This document shows positions 12,502 to 24,221 of a DNA stretch of 64,000 nucleotides, piece after piece (positions within the stretch are counted from its first letter, which is position 1; every line of letters starts with the position of its first letter). Origin of the DNA: Glossina fuscipes (taxonomy: Eukaryota; Arthropoda; Insecta; Diptera; Glossinidae); the NCBI RefSeq assembly GCF_014805625.2, contig NW_023998417.1, forward strand, positions 6,922,115-6,986,114. Reading direction: 5' to 3'. The notes beneath the pieces were generated by a model that was not told the DNA's origin, did no database searches, and saw only the letters and a list, made by a program, of their open reading frames with translations. A program made the translations under genes and the position numbers.

Positions 12502-12524
12502 GTGTGTGTGTGTGTGTGTGTGTG
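12502..12524. repeat. (GT)n microsatellite
   Basis: About 11 GT units followed by AGGGG. Nothing else of note. Confidence 0.95.
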
Positions 12525-12773
12525 AGGGGCAAAAGAGTGTCGCTATTTCGTGTATATATATTTGAAACCTCATTCAAGCATCAGCAGTGATACGTGTATG
12601 CGTAAAGTCTTTAATATTTACGCATAATATTTTCAACACAACAACAACAACAATAATAATAATTATCAAGTATATGCGTATGTTTCATCAAAATCGTTGC
12701 GGAAATAATAAAATATGATGCTATGCACATCAGCGCCTATGAAGCATGTACGTATTAAACAGTATATAAAATT

Positions 12774-12884
12774 ATATATATATGTATACATACATACGCA
12801 AACGTTTATTAATACATATAAACATTAAATCTCACTCCTATATATCTACATATATATATACATGTATATATATATATATATACA
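12774..12884. repeat. (TA)n-rich interrupted array
   Basis: TA runs broken by CATACATACG and CATGTA. The AT-rich stretch continues to about 13000 without any gene signal. Confidence 0.85.
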
Positions 12885-13229
12885 TAAACATATGCATACC
12901 TATATAGGCATATATACAGTAGTCAGTGATACATACAAACTTATGTAAATTTTTTATATTTTTATGAAAGGATAAAAAAGGCTGTATATAGGCTTAATTA
13001 AAAAATACGGAAAAATTTATAGGGTGTTCTCTTGTGAGTGACAGATGCGTATGCCTACAGATTTGTTTTTTACTTTATGGCGTTAACCGCCATCATACTA
13101 TTATTTATGTTTTTGTTAAAAACGATTTTCGTCAGAGAGGCGTGTTTTTTTTTTCTGTTTTCTTTATTTATTTATTTTTATTTTTGATGCATTAAACAAA
13201 CTACAATTTTCATAGTACCTTCTTCGTCC

Positions 13230-13252
13230 TTATTATTATTATTATTATTATT
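13230..13252. repeat. (TTA)n microsatellite
   Basis: Seven to eight TTA/ATT units near the left side of the mariner relic, without obvious relation to it. Confidence 0.9.
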
Positions 13253-13761
13253 AGTATTGAAAAATTTAACTTATAAATCATGTTAAGTCGTTAGCTCTAC
13301 TGCTTGTTTACATCATTCAAACAATATTTTTCACCATTTTTCGAATTTATTTTTATTTTTACATTATATTTTATATCGTGGAAAAAAAAAACTTTTTATA
13401 GAAAATAAATTATGTCTCTGCTCATTAAATAAAGTTAGTAAAATGCTATACTTTGGTTGGTTCTGTGATAATATTTGTCCAAATTTATGTGTAAAATTAA
13501 TTATCATTTAACAGCTTAACATATTAATTATTACAAAAAGTTCAATCATCCATTTTAATGTGAAGGAATAGCCGATATAATCACAAGAATATTTTCGTAA
13601 ACTGTTTTCCTTCCAATTCGCTCTCACTGACCTAAACGATTAGCGCAAATTTGCGATAAAAATAATTTGGACAACACGGGGACATGAAAGATTGGAGAGA
13701 CTGAGGGGAATCCCATTGGTGAATCGAATTTATTAATATACTTCATTTCTGGGCTAAATTT

Positions 13762-14165
13762 ACGTTATATGCTCAGTTTGGTTCAATGTTCGCTTTTTAG
13801 GAAGACCGGATGAACCTACCCATCAGTACTACAGTAACACAAGGGCATTTTTTACACACCATCCGACCATCCATCAATAATGTAAAACTAATTCGCGAAT
13901 TCGCGCTCGAAGCCTTCAAAGAGGAAATGCTTGTTCAGGCGGTTTGGTCAACAGCATCGAATCCTTCCGATAATGACTTTCTTGCAACGATAGGTCATGA
14001 AATTGTTAAGCAATGCCTTGATTCGTGCGGAGAGATCAAAAAATGACTCAATGAATGGGTTCGCGACAAAAGGGGAAGATTCTTAAAGGCGCGGCATCTA
14101 TAAGTCATGAGAAAAGTGGAGAAAATGTATAGATAGCTGGGGGAATAACTACGAATAACATATTT
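13762..14165 (+). pseudogene. Decayed mariner-family transposase (C-terminal half)
   Basis: This is the relic of a mariner DNA transposon. Such enzymes cut and paste the element at TA sites using a D,D(34)D catalytic triad. The open frame 13810-14046 (78 residues) carries family landmarks in order. HTIRP stands where the second catalytic Asp motif HDNARP belongs, so that Asp is lost. NPSDNDF matches APSDYHLF and keeps the third Asp. It is followed by GHEIVKQ, then DSCGEIKK. The frame stops at TGA (14044-14046) exactly where the family has Trp in the KKWL motif, so TGG has mutated to TGA. Beyond the stop the same frame continues LNEWVRDKRGRF, then EKMYR and LGE, with two to three further stops. 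Upstream, a shifted frame at 13761-13784 reads YVICSVWF, like the LCVWWD block, and too few residues remain between the blocks, so there is an internal deletion. The N-terminal half and inverted ends were not found. Motif matches are from family knowledge, not a search. Confidence 0.85.
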
Positions 14166-17100
14166 TTTAGCATTTCCACATAATACACTCATAATTCCGG
14201 TTTCATATTTACATATGTTACATTTGGAAATTATGTTATGTTTTGTTATGACTACTTTTATATTTTACTTGATGTTGAGCTAAATAATTTTGTCTAGATT
14301 TCGTATACATTTTAGCTTGAAGTAAAGTTTCCTTTTTTTTTTCTAAAGCTGGAAAATTAATCCATTTCAGGTTTTTTTTCACTTTGTCACATTTTTTCCA
14401 GGTTTTCATTATTCCTGTTCAGTTACGAAGCTCGTCTTTCTTATCAGAACAGAACAAATGAAAACAATATCTCCTTTGGGACTATCTGACAGCATAAACT
14501 GCGCTTACGGAATCCCTTTAATACGTTTTGATATTCTTCATTCGTTCGTTCCATCTCCTAGAAATTTATTTGACTGCAAAAATAGATGAGTAGTGAAATA
14601 ATAAATTTAGAATTTAGAAGAAGAATTTAGAAAATAGAAATAATTGAATAAAGTAGCATTGTTAAGAATCGTGTAATAGGCATCTTGTGTTTTCTGCCTA
14701 TAGGACCTTTTCACTTGCAAACAGATTCATGATCCTTTAATGACTTTTGAACTCATTTACCGCGGTTTATAAAATCCCTTTTCCGTCATGTCTCTTCTTC
14801 TACATCATGCACCTAGGTACTCAAAATCCATTCGAAACTTTGCCTGACTGGAAATCCTGACAAGCTTTATGGGCCACGATAACTTATGAATTTTCGCAAA
14901 CAATTTTTCTTGATACACTTTTTGTAGAGTTCCAAATGTGATCTATAAATAGCTTAGCTGTTATTCTTTCATTCATTGTTTGAAAAAACCAACCAACCTC
15001 CAGCAAGACTGCTATCAGCAACATTTCTACTTACGCTTAGCTACGTTTAGCATTCGCTTTCCAGAGCTCAAGCGTCTGGTGAAGTGAACTTAGTTTCGAT
15101 CTGCATAAAGTAAAAGATTGTAGGACTATAACATATATATTTAATTCATAAACCGGCAGTGATTCCTCATTGACTTAACTTTTCCAATCAACTTTCTCAG
15201 CCCAGGTGTCGCTGAAAACTCGTATGTATGGATTTTTTCACCTAATACTTTTTGATAGTACCAATAAACTGATTGAACACTTTTTTCGGCTCTAATTTGC
15301 CGATAAGCAAGTTTGTAAAAATATTTTTTGTGTTCAATTTATTTATTTTTTTTTATATTTTTAAACCGGTTTATATTTTTGAAAAATGAAACTAATTTGA
15401 CAAAATTATCGTCAAAAGAAGATTCTGTTTCTTATACGTCCCACATATATAGTAAAAGCTAAATATTGAAGAATTTTGAATTACAGTACAATAGTGCAAC
15501 GTATAATAATAATAATAATAAATAATTTTAGAAATCTAAAGTCTATAAAGAAACCGAAATCGGAGTGCAAAAGCAATACGAATTTTGATGTATATTTTTT
15601 GATAATCAGTAAATATTTATTTACTTATAATGACAGACAGCTCGCATCAAATTCGAATCTCTGCTAATAGGATAAAAATGAATAGAAAAACCCCATAGCG
15701 AAGAGTTTACTTGAGATAAGAAACTTGCAAATTTTTGCATTTGTTTTATATAATCGCGGTTTTGCGGACCTTAAAAAATTCAGCTGAATTTAGTTTAGAA
15801 AAAAAAAAAACAAAAAAAATAAAACATTTTGGCATGTGGTGCATGATTTCTTACATCATTTGTTTCACACCGCAATTATTGTTTGATATCCTCATTTGCA
15901 ATGCTGCTATTAAAATTTTTATATATATATTTATAAAAAAAAAAGAAGCAATTTTAAGAATATTTCTTTTTCCCCCCCCGTCTACTACCATCAGTATGAG
16001 AGTAAGGATATGCTAGCTTAATCATTCCATTTGTAACATCGTTACATAGAGTAGCAAATTTAAAAAATCTTAATTTATTTAGGTATATCCGTCCGTCCGT
16101 CCTTCTATCCTGGAATAGTTCCTTCAAAGTAACCTTAAAGCTATAACTTGACCAGTAAAGTTTATAATTTTTGCTAATCGATAAGAATTGCAAAAGACAT
16201 TGTCATGCTCGCAATAATTGATATATTGACAAAACTTTCAAACAAACTGATAGTAGCACAGTTACTAAAGTACATGTATGGCAAAGCTAGGTCGGCGGAT
16301 CAACTGATGAGACAAACGAAAAAAACTTCAAGAGAAAAGAATAATGTGAAGGATAGCCGGACTTCGGTTTGAAACGAATGTAATTGTTTTTACTTGCTTT
16401 GTTCCACATACTAAGCGAATCCTAATATTAACATATATAACAAAAATAGTACAAAAAATATTTCAAAAAATATTTTTATTTTTTTATTTGTTTTTTTTTT
16501 TTCTTGAATGCAAAAATTGATAAGTTGGGGTTTTTGCAAATGATGTGATAACAAACCCGGGAGCAGAGTGTAGGAGCACAGAAGGCCGAGGTACGCATTG
16601 TGTGGTTTGGTTAGAAATTCTTTTCACTAAAAAAAAAAAAAAAAGAGAATAAAAACAAAAAGCTAATCACACAAAAAAAACTTACACACCCACACACTAT
16701 CACATGCTTATTTTCATACATACATGGATCGGCGTACATATAAAGTGTTTTGAAATATCAATACTGTAAACAAGAACAAATTGTATAAAAAAGTGCTGAC
16801 AGTGCTTCTATTAAGCCTAAGACGAATTGCGTATACCAGAGTTTTCTGTAAAAATACTAAAATTTTATTTAATTCTTATAATAAATAAATGTGAACTGAA
16901 GAAAGCAATAGTATTTCATGGTTACAAGAATTTATCCAATCGAGCATTAATCGATCATTTAAAGAATTTTGGCCCTTTGTCCTATCTAGAGTAGTGACCC
17001 TAAACTTTGCAAAAAAAAAAAAACATAATTTTTCGACCATACAATACATACACATTTTTCTGTTACGTACTGTTGAGCTGCTCGAATATTGTATGAAAAG

Positions 17101-18544
17101 ACCACGCCGTGCCACGGCAGTAAGCAGCCGTTAAATCTGCTGCTTTTCTATGGACTAACCACTCGAATATAATGCAAGTCCATGCGGAACGCAAAAGGTT
17201 TTCTCGCAATTTGGATTAAACAAAGCACGCGGCGGAAACTGTTCTAAGTGCGGTTCGTGCTCTCAAAACGGAAGAAAAAATTGCTTCGGATTCTTCTGAC
17301 GCCCGTGGAAGAAGAGAAAAGCAAGGGAAAAGATTAAGAATTACAGGTACACAGGAATGACAAGCATACCTTATACATTTCAAATGCAGGAAACTTTGAA
17401 CCGACGCTATCAAGCTTGCTATAGAAGAAAAAAAGTTCCAATCTTTCAAGTTTCTCTCTATGGATATTGCAAAGCACACAACCTGCACCTGATCTGAGAA
17501 CATGTATACAATGATAAATAACTACTTTCTTAAGCCATTACATGGGATTAGCAGTTAACTAAACATATGATTAAAACCAATCATTAATACTAAATACATA
17601 TACAAAAGTGTCATAATTGGCGAAAGACGAAGAGCACGTGAAAATGAAACTTTGTCAAGTCAATACTAAGTCATATGCTAGACAATGCTTTAAAATTCTT
17701 ACATGCCAGCAACAGCCCATGAGTTCTTACGCTAAATGAAACTCAAAATGCATTGTCTTTTTCGGAAAGGCGATCTAAAAATATTATAATTAAATCTGAA
17801 GCATAAAAAAAGCTCTTAAGCTTATTGTTTTTATATAAATTTATTGCCTTTACTGCATTATGGAGGAGCTCGTCAAAGTATCCAAAAAGTTAATTTAATA
17901 AGCGGTAAATCTATAAATTGACCAAAGATGGATAAGCAGGTGAATGTTGCTGGGAACCGCAATAAACAAAAGAGCTGAACAGCAAAGAGTTTCGAATTCT
18001 TAATCTCTACGAAAAGTGATTCCTCTTAACACCATGAACGATGTGAAGGTATTTAGCTTCGTTTTGTAATGATGCAAGAGATATTCCGGCGATGAATTCC
18101 TTTGAAGTTTGTATGACCTGATACTGTATGCGCTGACAGAACAGAAAACTAGACGAAATACTTATTCTATTCCATGTTATATCTTTTTGTTATATTGTGT
18201 GTGCACGATGCTATTCTCTATTATACTCTACCGTTCTTTACGGTTCCAATCTATTCTATGCCCAAGACATTAGGAATCTAATGCTTATGATCCTCAAAAA
18301 ACATTGAGATATTGATAATAAGAACGCTTGTAACATATATTGAAATTCATTAACTTTATGTTTAATCACACCGACAAGCAAGCCATTAACATCAGCAATA
18401 ACAAGTACTTGAATATCGCGGGAGATGGTTTGACAATTTTTGGGAACATTTTTTATGCAACAATATCGAGTGAGACGAACGAAAGTGTTTTGTTCCAAAT
18501 CGTCGATCCGTGAAAGCACCTTTTTATGACTCCGACTTACTTAC
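14166..18544. other. AT-rich non-coding DNA with weak relics
   Basis: Mostly unique AT-rich sequence. A GTCCGTCCGTCC motif at 16087-16102 resembles the edges of dispersed repeats common in flies. A 46-residue coding-like frame at 17220-17360 is described separately. No confirmed gene. Confidence 0.55.
17220..17360 (+). other. Short coding-like segment shared with 28.4 kb
   Basis: This 47-codon frame (stop included) opens right after a stop. It has ordinary codon use (Ala, Glu, Arg, Ser mixed), unlike the surrounding AT-rich filler, and ends near a CAG/GTACAC donor-like site. It contains TGACGCCCGTG (17297-17307) and CAAGGGAAAAGATT (17322-17335), which occur in the same order on the minus strand at 28500-28420. 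It is therefore more likely a fragment of a dispersed element than an exon. I cannot name the family. Confidence 0.25.
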
Positions 18545-18967
18545 CTTTAATTGCGCTATACTATGATAAACTTAGTTTACTTCCAGGCTGATGGTGAGTA
18601 AGTGTAAAAACAATATTAAAAAAAAAATGAAAAAAAAAAAAAATTCTTTATATATTTTTGTTGATAAGAATTGTAATGAAATGAAATTTCCGCTTATTTT
18701 GTCATAAATTTTTGTACTGGTTTTTGTTCTTGTTATTGCAATTTTCATTTTCGAACAACAGAAGACGCGAAAGTGTGTGTTAAATATTTCGCAAACACAC
18801 AACACAGCAAGAACAACATATCACAAATTTTAATTATGGTTGTTATTTAAAATAAAAATTGCACGCGTGTGTTTGTATATTTCTGTCATTGCATTGTAGC
18901 AATTTGGGTCATAATTGCTTACATGTCACATCGTTATCAATGACGATAAGACAAAGATAAAGCAACA

Positions 18968-18991
18968 GAAAGAGAAAGAGGAAGAGAGAGC

Positions 18992-19027
<36 letters not shown>

Positions 19028-19038
19028 GAGCGAGAGAG
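18968..19038. repeat. (GA)n purine array
   Basis: GA dinucleotides with GC and GT interruptions on the plus strand. It is a polypurine tract capable of triplex formation or GAGA-factor binding in flies; the latter is only a possibility. Confidence 0.9.
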
Positions 19039-21006
19039 GTAAAGAGAATGAAAACATATCAGATGCAAATAGGCTGAACGGAAGAGAGCAGTAAATCTGC
19101 TGCAGAAATTCTAGTGAAAATGTGAAAAACCCAAACAACTGACTTTTCATCTTTTGTTTTGCTTAGGAAAATGCATTAAAAAAAAAACCAACAAAAATTT
19201 GCTCAGAATTTCCCAAAAAAAAAAAAAAATAAAAAAATAAAAAAAAAGAAAGAAGAAAAAAAACAAGTTCATTGCTTCACCTTGATTTGCTGGTTGTCGC
19301 GAAGTCATTCATAAGAGATTATTAAGTGTCGTGTGCTACTCAAACAATTTCTTCGTCGCTGCTATTGTAATTGCATTATAAGCATTTCACGAAGCGAGTA
19401 GCACAAGCACCAGCACCAGCACCAGCAGCGGCAGCATGGCAGCAGTTGCTTAGTAATGATGACGTTTAGATATTCGTCATTTTCATGATAATCTCTTGCT
19501 ATACTTTTTTTTTTCATTTTTCACTAAATACTTATACATTTTATACGTTTGCATTGCTTTACACTAACTAATCAGGCATCTTCGAGTTAAATGTCCGTTG
19601 GGTCTGCGTTCGTTGATCATGTTTATCATCATATGATAATTGCAACTATTCACTGTCAGTCGATCACCTCTCTGTTTACATAGTAATACATACATTTATA
19701 TTCATATATATATATATATATATATAAGTAGAAAAGTATACATACGTATATATATAAAAGAAACTTATTTATTGTAAATGTAAACAATTGCCAAGTTTCT
19801 TGAACTTGCGTCCTTAAGTACTTTGATGTAAATGCAAACACAAAGCGCGTTACATATGCACGTATGTAATATCAATTTAAATGAACTGCTGCGTGTTTTT
19901 TTTTTTTTTTTTTTTTGTGTACATACGAGAGGGAGATCCGAAATTGTTTAATTCTCTATAAATAATGGCTAATTGTATATGTTCGTTCGTTTGTTGGCTT
20001 ATAATTGATTTCGCTTAAATACACAAGCACATCATTTGTTACTCTCAAGTAATACATACAGTTGGTTGGCGTATTTAAATTGAAGGACATTACAGAGTTC
20101 AAGGCGTTTTCAAGTCATATTTATCTGCTTATACAAAAATGAAGAGTTTTTAAATTTGAAAAAAATTTTATAAATAAAAACAATTATGTATGTTTATGAA
20201 AATTGTTAAATTTCATCATAATAAGAAGAAGATAGATTTTCTTTTAAACTACAATAGAAAAAAATTTTTATCAAAATCCCTACAAGTTGAATATATTGCC
20301 TGGTGTTTTTTTTTTTTAGACAACTACAATTTGAAATAAATTTTAAATTCTGTAGAAAAAAATAATCGACCATTTGCAGGTAGGTCAGTCTAATAAAATT
20401 AGATACGTGCTACATGCATTTTTGGGAATGCATTTGGGAAACACCTATTTAGATATATGTTTAAAACGCCGCCAAGCACCACTGCCACGTGTAAATATTT
20501 CTAATGGCAGTGTAATGTCGAAGTTGCTGTCGAAGCTCGTTTTATGACAAGTTCTTAACGGAAGAATTCTTCAGCGCTCACTCAGCCTGCCGTTTGTATT
20601 TCTGTTTAAATTTACTTACAGAGAGAATGAGGGATCACCGGATGGAAGGTGTCACGTGGGGATATCGAAATAAATAAACAGTAAAACAAGTTAAGAATAT
20701 TCATCTAAAGTTCCAGGCACAAGCAAAAGGATAAATTTTTTTCGCAAGGAGGAGTAAGAGAACTTTGCGGAACGTTTTTTAAAGGTTGTTTTTTTTAAAT
20801 GCTTTTTTTTCCGCGAGAAATTATATATTTTTCCTACTCTTTATAACACATAGAATCCCTTAAAGCTCATACTAGAATTGCTGCCCGAATTTGATTGCGC
20901 AGCGTGATCGTATCACTACTTCACTTATGATAATGAATAGTAGACAGCCACAGGATATTTCGCTCTATAACCATTAAATTAATGTCGATCTATTATTATT
21001 ATTTTG
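19039..21006. other. AT-rich non-coding DNA with splice-like signals
   Basis: Holds A-runs, an AGC/ACC patch (19405-19445), (TA)n at 19705-19726, and T21 at 19896-19916. There is a more complex pocket at about 20470-20670 with a good plus-strand acceptor at 20621. No reading frame of convincing length follows. Confidence 0.5.
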
Positions 21007-21170
21007 ATTAATTTGGTCAGAGAGAGTTCTAAGACTAAAGTCTTAAAGCGCTAGCACTTTAGGCTATCGGCTTTATTGAAAATATTATTGCAGTTGAGAT
21101 TTGAGTCCACGATCATTGAGTTATTACTCGAGATTCATTGTTTACTCGGCCACTCAGACAAATATATTTC
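21007..21170 (+). mobile_element. SINE-like dispersed repeat, copy B
   Basis: This is the best-preserved copy of the family. It begins ATTAATTTGGTCAGAGAG, has TTCTAAGAC reminiscent of tRNA-Leu-type A-box surroundings, and then a B-box-like GATTTGAGTCC (compare GGTTCGANTCC). It ends CTCGGCCACTCAGACA. GCAGTTGAGATTTGAG with CACGATCA aligns with copy D at 51492-51516. A tRNA-derived SINE is the simplest reading. The promoter boxes are imperfect and I see no clear target-site duplication. The long frame crossing it (21101-21418) is not a gene. Confidence 0.65.
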
Positions 21171-22670
21171 GATCTATCGTTCCAGCTTACACCTTAACTA
21201 AGATTGACTGCACTTTATCTCTTGAATTCAAGAAAAAAAGACCATTGATAATAATAGGGAGAAATATTTCGATTGATGTTTCATTATTATATTTTATTCA
21301 TTGTCTCATCGACAGTTCTTTCTTAAATTCGTTAATAATTTCAGTTCATTGTAGATCTGGTATTGAAATCTCTACAATTTTATCCTTAAAACAGCCTTCT
21401 TTCCGAAATCGTATATAATATAATGTCAATTCATTATCGCTATATCCGACGATAACTGTTGTACATAAACGTATTCATCCTTTTTTTTTTTTTTTTTGCT
21501 TATAAATTTTCAATGAACGATTTCATTAATTAGTACAACAATTATCTGATCATATATACATATCATCGCAAGCGTTTATCATTATTTGCAATAGTGTAAT
21601 AAAAAAATTTAATAGATTGATAAAGAAGTGTCTGTGTGACGATATGAATTTCATATTATATAAGCAACATGTTGATAAACAATAATTCAAATTAAATAAT
21701 CATTTATTCATAAGAATGCAACGATCGTTGTACTAAAATGTATACTAATGCGTGCATACATTCATACTTACGTGAATTTAAAGATATATATGTGTGTGTG
21801 TATATGCGTTTGCGTATTGAATATGATAATCGAATTATTATTGTATGGAAACGAAAAAAAAAACCAAATGAAAATTTATTTAAATAACACACAAACATTG
21901 TTAAGCATTATTGCTAACAAAAATAAATAAAGTAAATACATAACTAATACATAACTATATATGTATAAATATTTGTGTTGGACGGATAGATCCCGGGGGG
22001 CGAGAGGGGTGGTGCTCTAGAGGTGCTCTATACAAAATATAAAAATATAATAATAACAATTTCATCTATTTTCGTTGCTGTTTACTGCAAGCAAAGTATT
22101 ATTTTTTTTTCTTTATTAAAGTCTAATGTCTCTACAATATTTCCAAATACATGCTCTGCTCCTGTATTGACAATATAAATGCAAACTGATAGCCATTGTG
22201 TTGATTTAGTTGCTTCTTTTTTTTTTTCAAATAACTAAAAAAAAAAAAAAAAAAAAAGTAAATAATAATAAAAAAAAAATAAAAGAACCAAATTTAACAG
22301 TAGTAGTTAGCTGTTCTTCAAACAAGATAAATAAAGACAACAATTTGCTGAAATTTAATAACCTTGCAACAGACATAAACATATTTGTAGAATAAATAAA
22401 CAGTTTCCGTTTTTCTTTGCAACGATTATGCAAAAAATGTTAAAAACAACGACTAAGACTAAGAACATCAAATAAAAAGCTATCCTAATCTCTAAAATGA
22501 ATACAAAATAAAAAAAAAAAAAAAAAAAAGCAACATCAATACCTAAGAAACCTGTAAATACTATATAAATCTCTTAAACCTTCTAAACTCAACCAGTCAA
22601 TAAGAGTAACACATTTAACAAACGGAAACAACTGTCTAGCATCAAAAAAATGCATATTTTTTCGCTCAGT
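21171..22670. other. AT-rich non-coding DNA
   Basis: AT-rich, with T17 at 21481-21497 and A-runs at 22238-22257 and 22511-22528. A short G-rich patch at 21990-22015 stands out but lacks four clean G-runs. No gene is supported. Confidence 0.6.
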
Positions 22671-22673
22671 TTA

Positions 22674-22720
22674 CTATTATTATTATTATTATTATTATTT
22701 TGTTGTTGTTATTGTTGTTG
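22674..22720. repeat. (TTA)n then (GTT)n arrays
   Basis: About eight TTA units followed by six GTT/ATT units. Simple repeat only. Confidence 0.9.
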
Positions 22721-22887
22721 ATATTGCATCCATACGCGCCAAAGTTCCCATCCTCTCTACAAATGCGAGCGTGTATGCAAATAGATTTGTGAGTGTACGC
22801 GCGTGTATAGTATTGTCAAAACGTCAAAAGGAAGCTGTTATTCTACTCCAACTTCTAAAAATGCTACTCAGCGATAGTTAACTTAAC

Positions 22888-22918
22888 AGCAACAACAACA
22901 ACAACAACAACAACAACA
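22888..22918. repeat. (CAA)n microsatellite
   Basis: About ten uninterrupted CAA units followed by more CAA/CAT-rich sequence. Confidence 0.95.
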
Positions 22919-23209
22919 TCAAAAACAATAACAACACACATATAACAACTTAGAACACCAAAGCTACGCTAGGAAACGTCTATAGGTAAAACCTGGATAA
23001 CAACTTATTTCACTTTTTCTATCACAAACACACATTTACATGCATATTACATGCTTCTCTTTTCCTTTACAAATTTATGTACATATATAGGTGTGTGTAT
23101 ATATATATATATATTTTTACATATATAAAAAAAATCGAAATATATATATATACGCATGTATATTTATATACGTATTTTGTTGTTGTTTCTTTTTTCCTGG
23201 CGGCATAAG

Positions 23210-23426
23210 GAAAAATCGTGCAATTCACCTGCTCTAACAATAATTTGCAATATGCAACTGCAGTTGCAACTGCATGCCAGCAAAAATATTCAAACGCAAC
23301 CTACAATTCACGGTAATAGCAAATCCAACAACAACGAACCAATGAACGAACATATGAATGAAAGTCGTCGGCTCTCCATCTCTTTACCTAACCAGCACCA
23401 GCACCAGCACCGCATTCACGTTCACA
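23210..23426 (+). CDS. Candidate Q/N/H-rich coding exon, unidentified
   Basis: The longest mixed-composition open frame on the plus strand of this region. An acceptor-like site (TTTCTTTTTTCCTGG...ATAAG, AG at 23208-23209) precedes it with a good pyrimidine tract. A GTAAAA donor-like site follows at 23427. The frame stays open over 72 codons. It reads MQLQLQLHASKN early, has NNNEPMNEHMNESRR in the middle and a QHQHQHR tract near the end, with reasonable use of CTG, CAG, GCC and CAC codons. Such Gln/His/Asn-rich disordered stretches are common in fly regulatory proteins, but also arise from translated CAG/CAA repeats. No domain is recognisable and the neighbours are microsatellites. The frame also runs without a break from an ATG at 23156. 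Likelihood of being real is low to moderate. Confidence 0.25.
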
Positions 23427-23452
23427 GTAAAACGTTACCATGCTCTATGCCG

Positions 23453-23453
23453 C

Positions 23454-23488
<35 letters not shown>
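23453..23488. repeat. (TA)n microsatellite
   Basis: TA run with one CATA interruption, directly after the Q/H-rich open segment. Confidence 0.95.
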
Positions 23489-23493
<5 letters not shown>

Positions 23494-23546
23494 TTGCATC
23501 TGCTGTTGTTGAATTGCATGTTGCAGCTGTTTGGTAGCCAAACTTA

Positions 23547-23547
<1 letters not shown>

Positions 23548-23578
<31 letters not shown>
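23548..23578. repeat. Poly-A tract (31 A)
   Basis: An uninterrupted run of A. It could be a retroposon tail, but no element was recognised upstream. Confidence 0.95.
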
Positions 23579-23580
<2 letters not shown>

Positions 23581-24185
23581 TCTGCCTAGATATTCATAGT
23601 TTTTTATGTTTGTGTTTTTTTTTTTTTTAGCCTTTTCTTTTATCTCACTTAAGGTTGATTTTACATACAATCAGACATTCAGACACACATACCGAACTAT
23701 TAATGCATGTTGATGTCTGCATCTGTGTATGTTATAGCAAAACAAAAAAAAAAAAATATATTTTTCTAGTTTTCTGCTGACACTGACTCCTTTCTTCATT
23801 GCGGCAGTAGCGGCAGCAGCAGCAACAGCAACAGCAGCTGCTGTATTGGGGGCTGAATGCATTTGCAACAAAAGTGCCATTTCTCTTACTGTTTGCTTTT
23901 TTTTTTTTTTTTCTTCATTTTGCATTTGTTACTGTTTTTATCGTTGTTTTTATTGTTGTTGCTGTTGTTTTTACTAGTGTGTAGTTGTTATTGAAGTGTT
24001 TCAACAACGTCTTTTCGCTTTTAACTTTATCTCAAACCCAACTGCGTTTTTTTTCTTTTATATATATATATATGTAAGAGTGTATGTATGTAGGTATATA
24101 TATGTAGTAAGTAGTTGCATAAGTTGGTGCGTGCGTATGTGCATTAAGTTGATCGTGTGCACATGGTAACATTAAATTGCATTTG

Positions 24186-24186
<1 letters not shown>

Positions 24187-24220
<34 letters not shown>

Positions 24221-24221
24221 C
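24187..24221. repeat. (TA)n microsatellite
   Basis: An almost perfect TA run. A shorter TA run lies at 24060-24073. Confidence 0.95.

Noticed and set aside
21101..21418. 105-codon plus ORF
   Set aside because: Begins inside the SINE-like copy B and runs into AT-rich filler; no independent coding signal.
21990..22030. G-rich patch as a possible G-quadruplex
   Set aside because: It has only two long G-runs followed by GG pairs, so the four-run requirement is not met cleanly.
23671..23925. 84-codon minus ORF with poly-Ala
   Set aside because: The Ala run is a translated GCT/GCA repeat and the ends are homopolymers; a GTAAGA site inside it is not matched by an acceptor.
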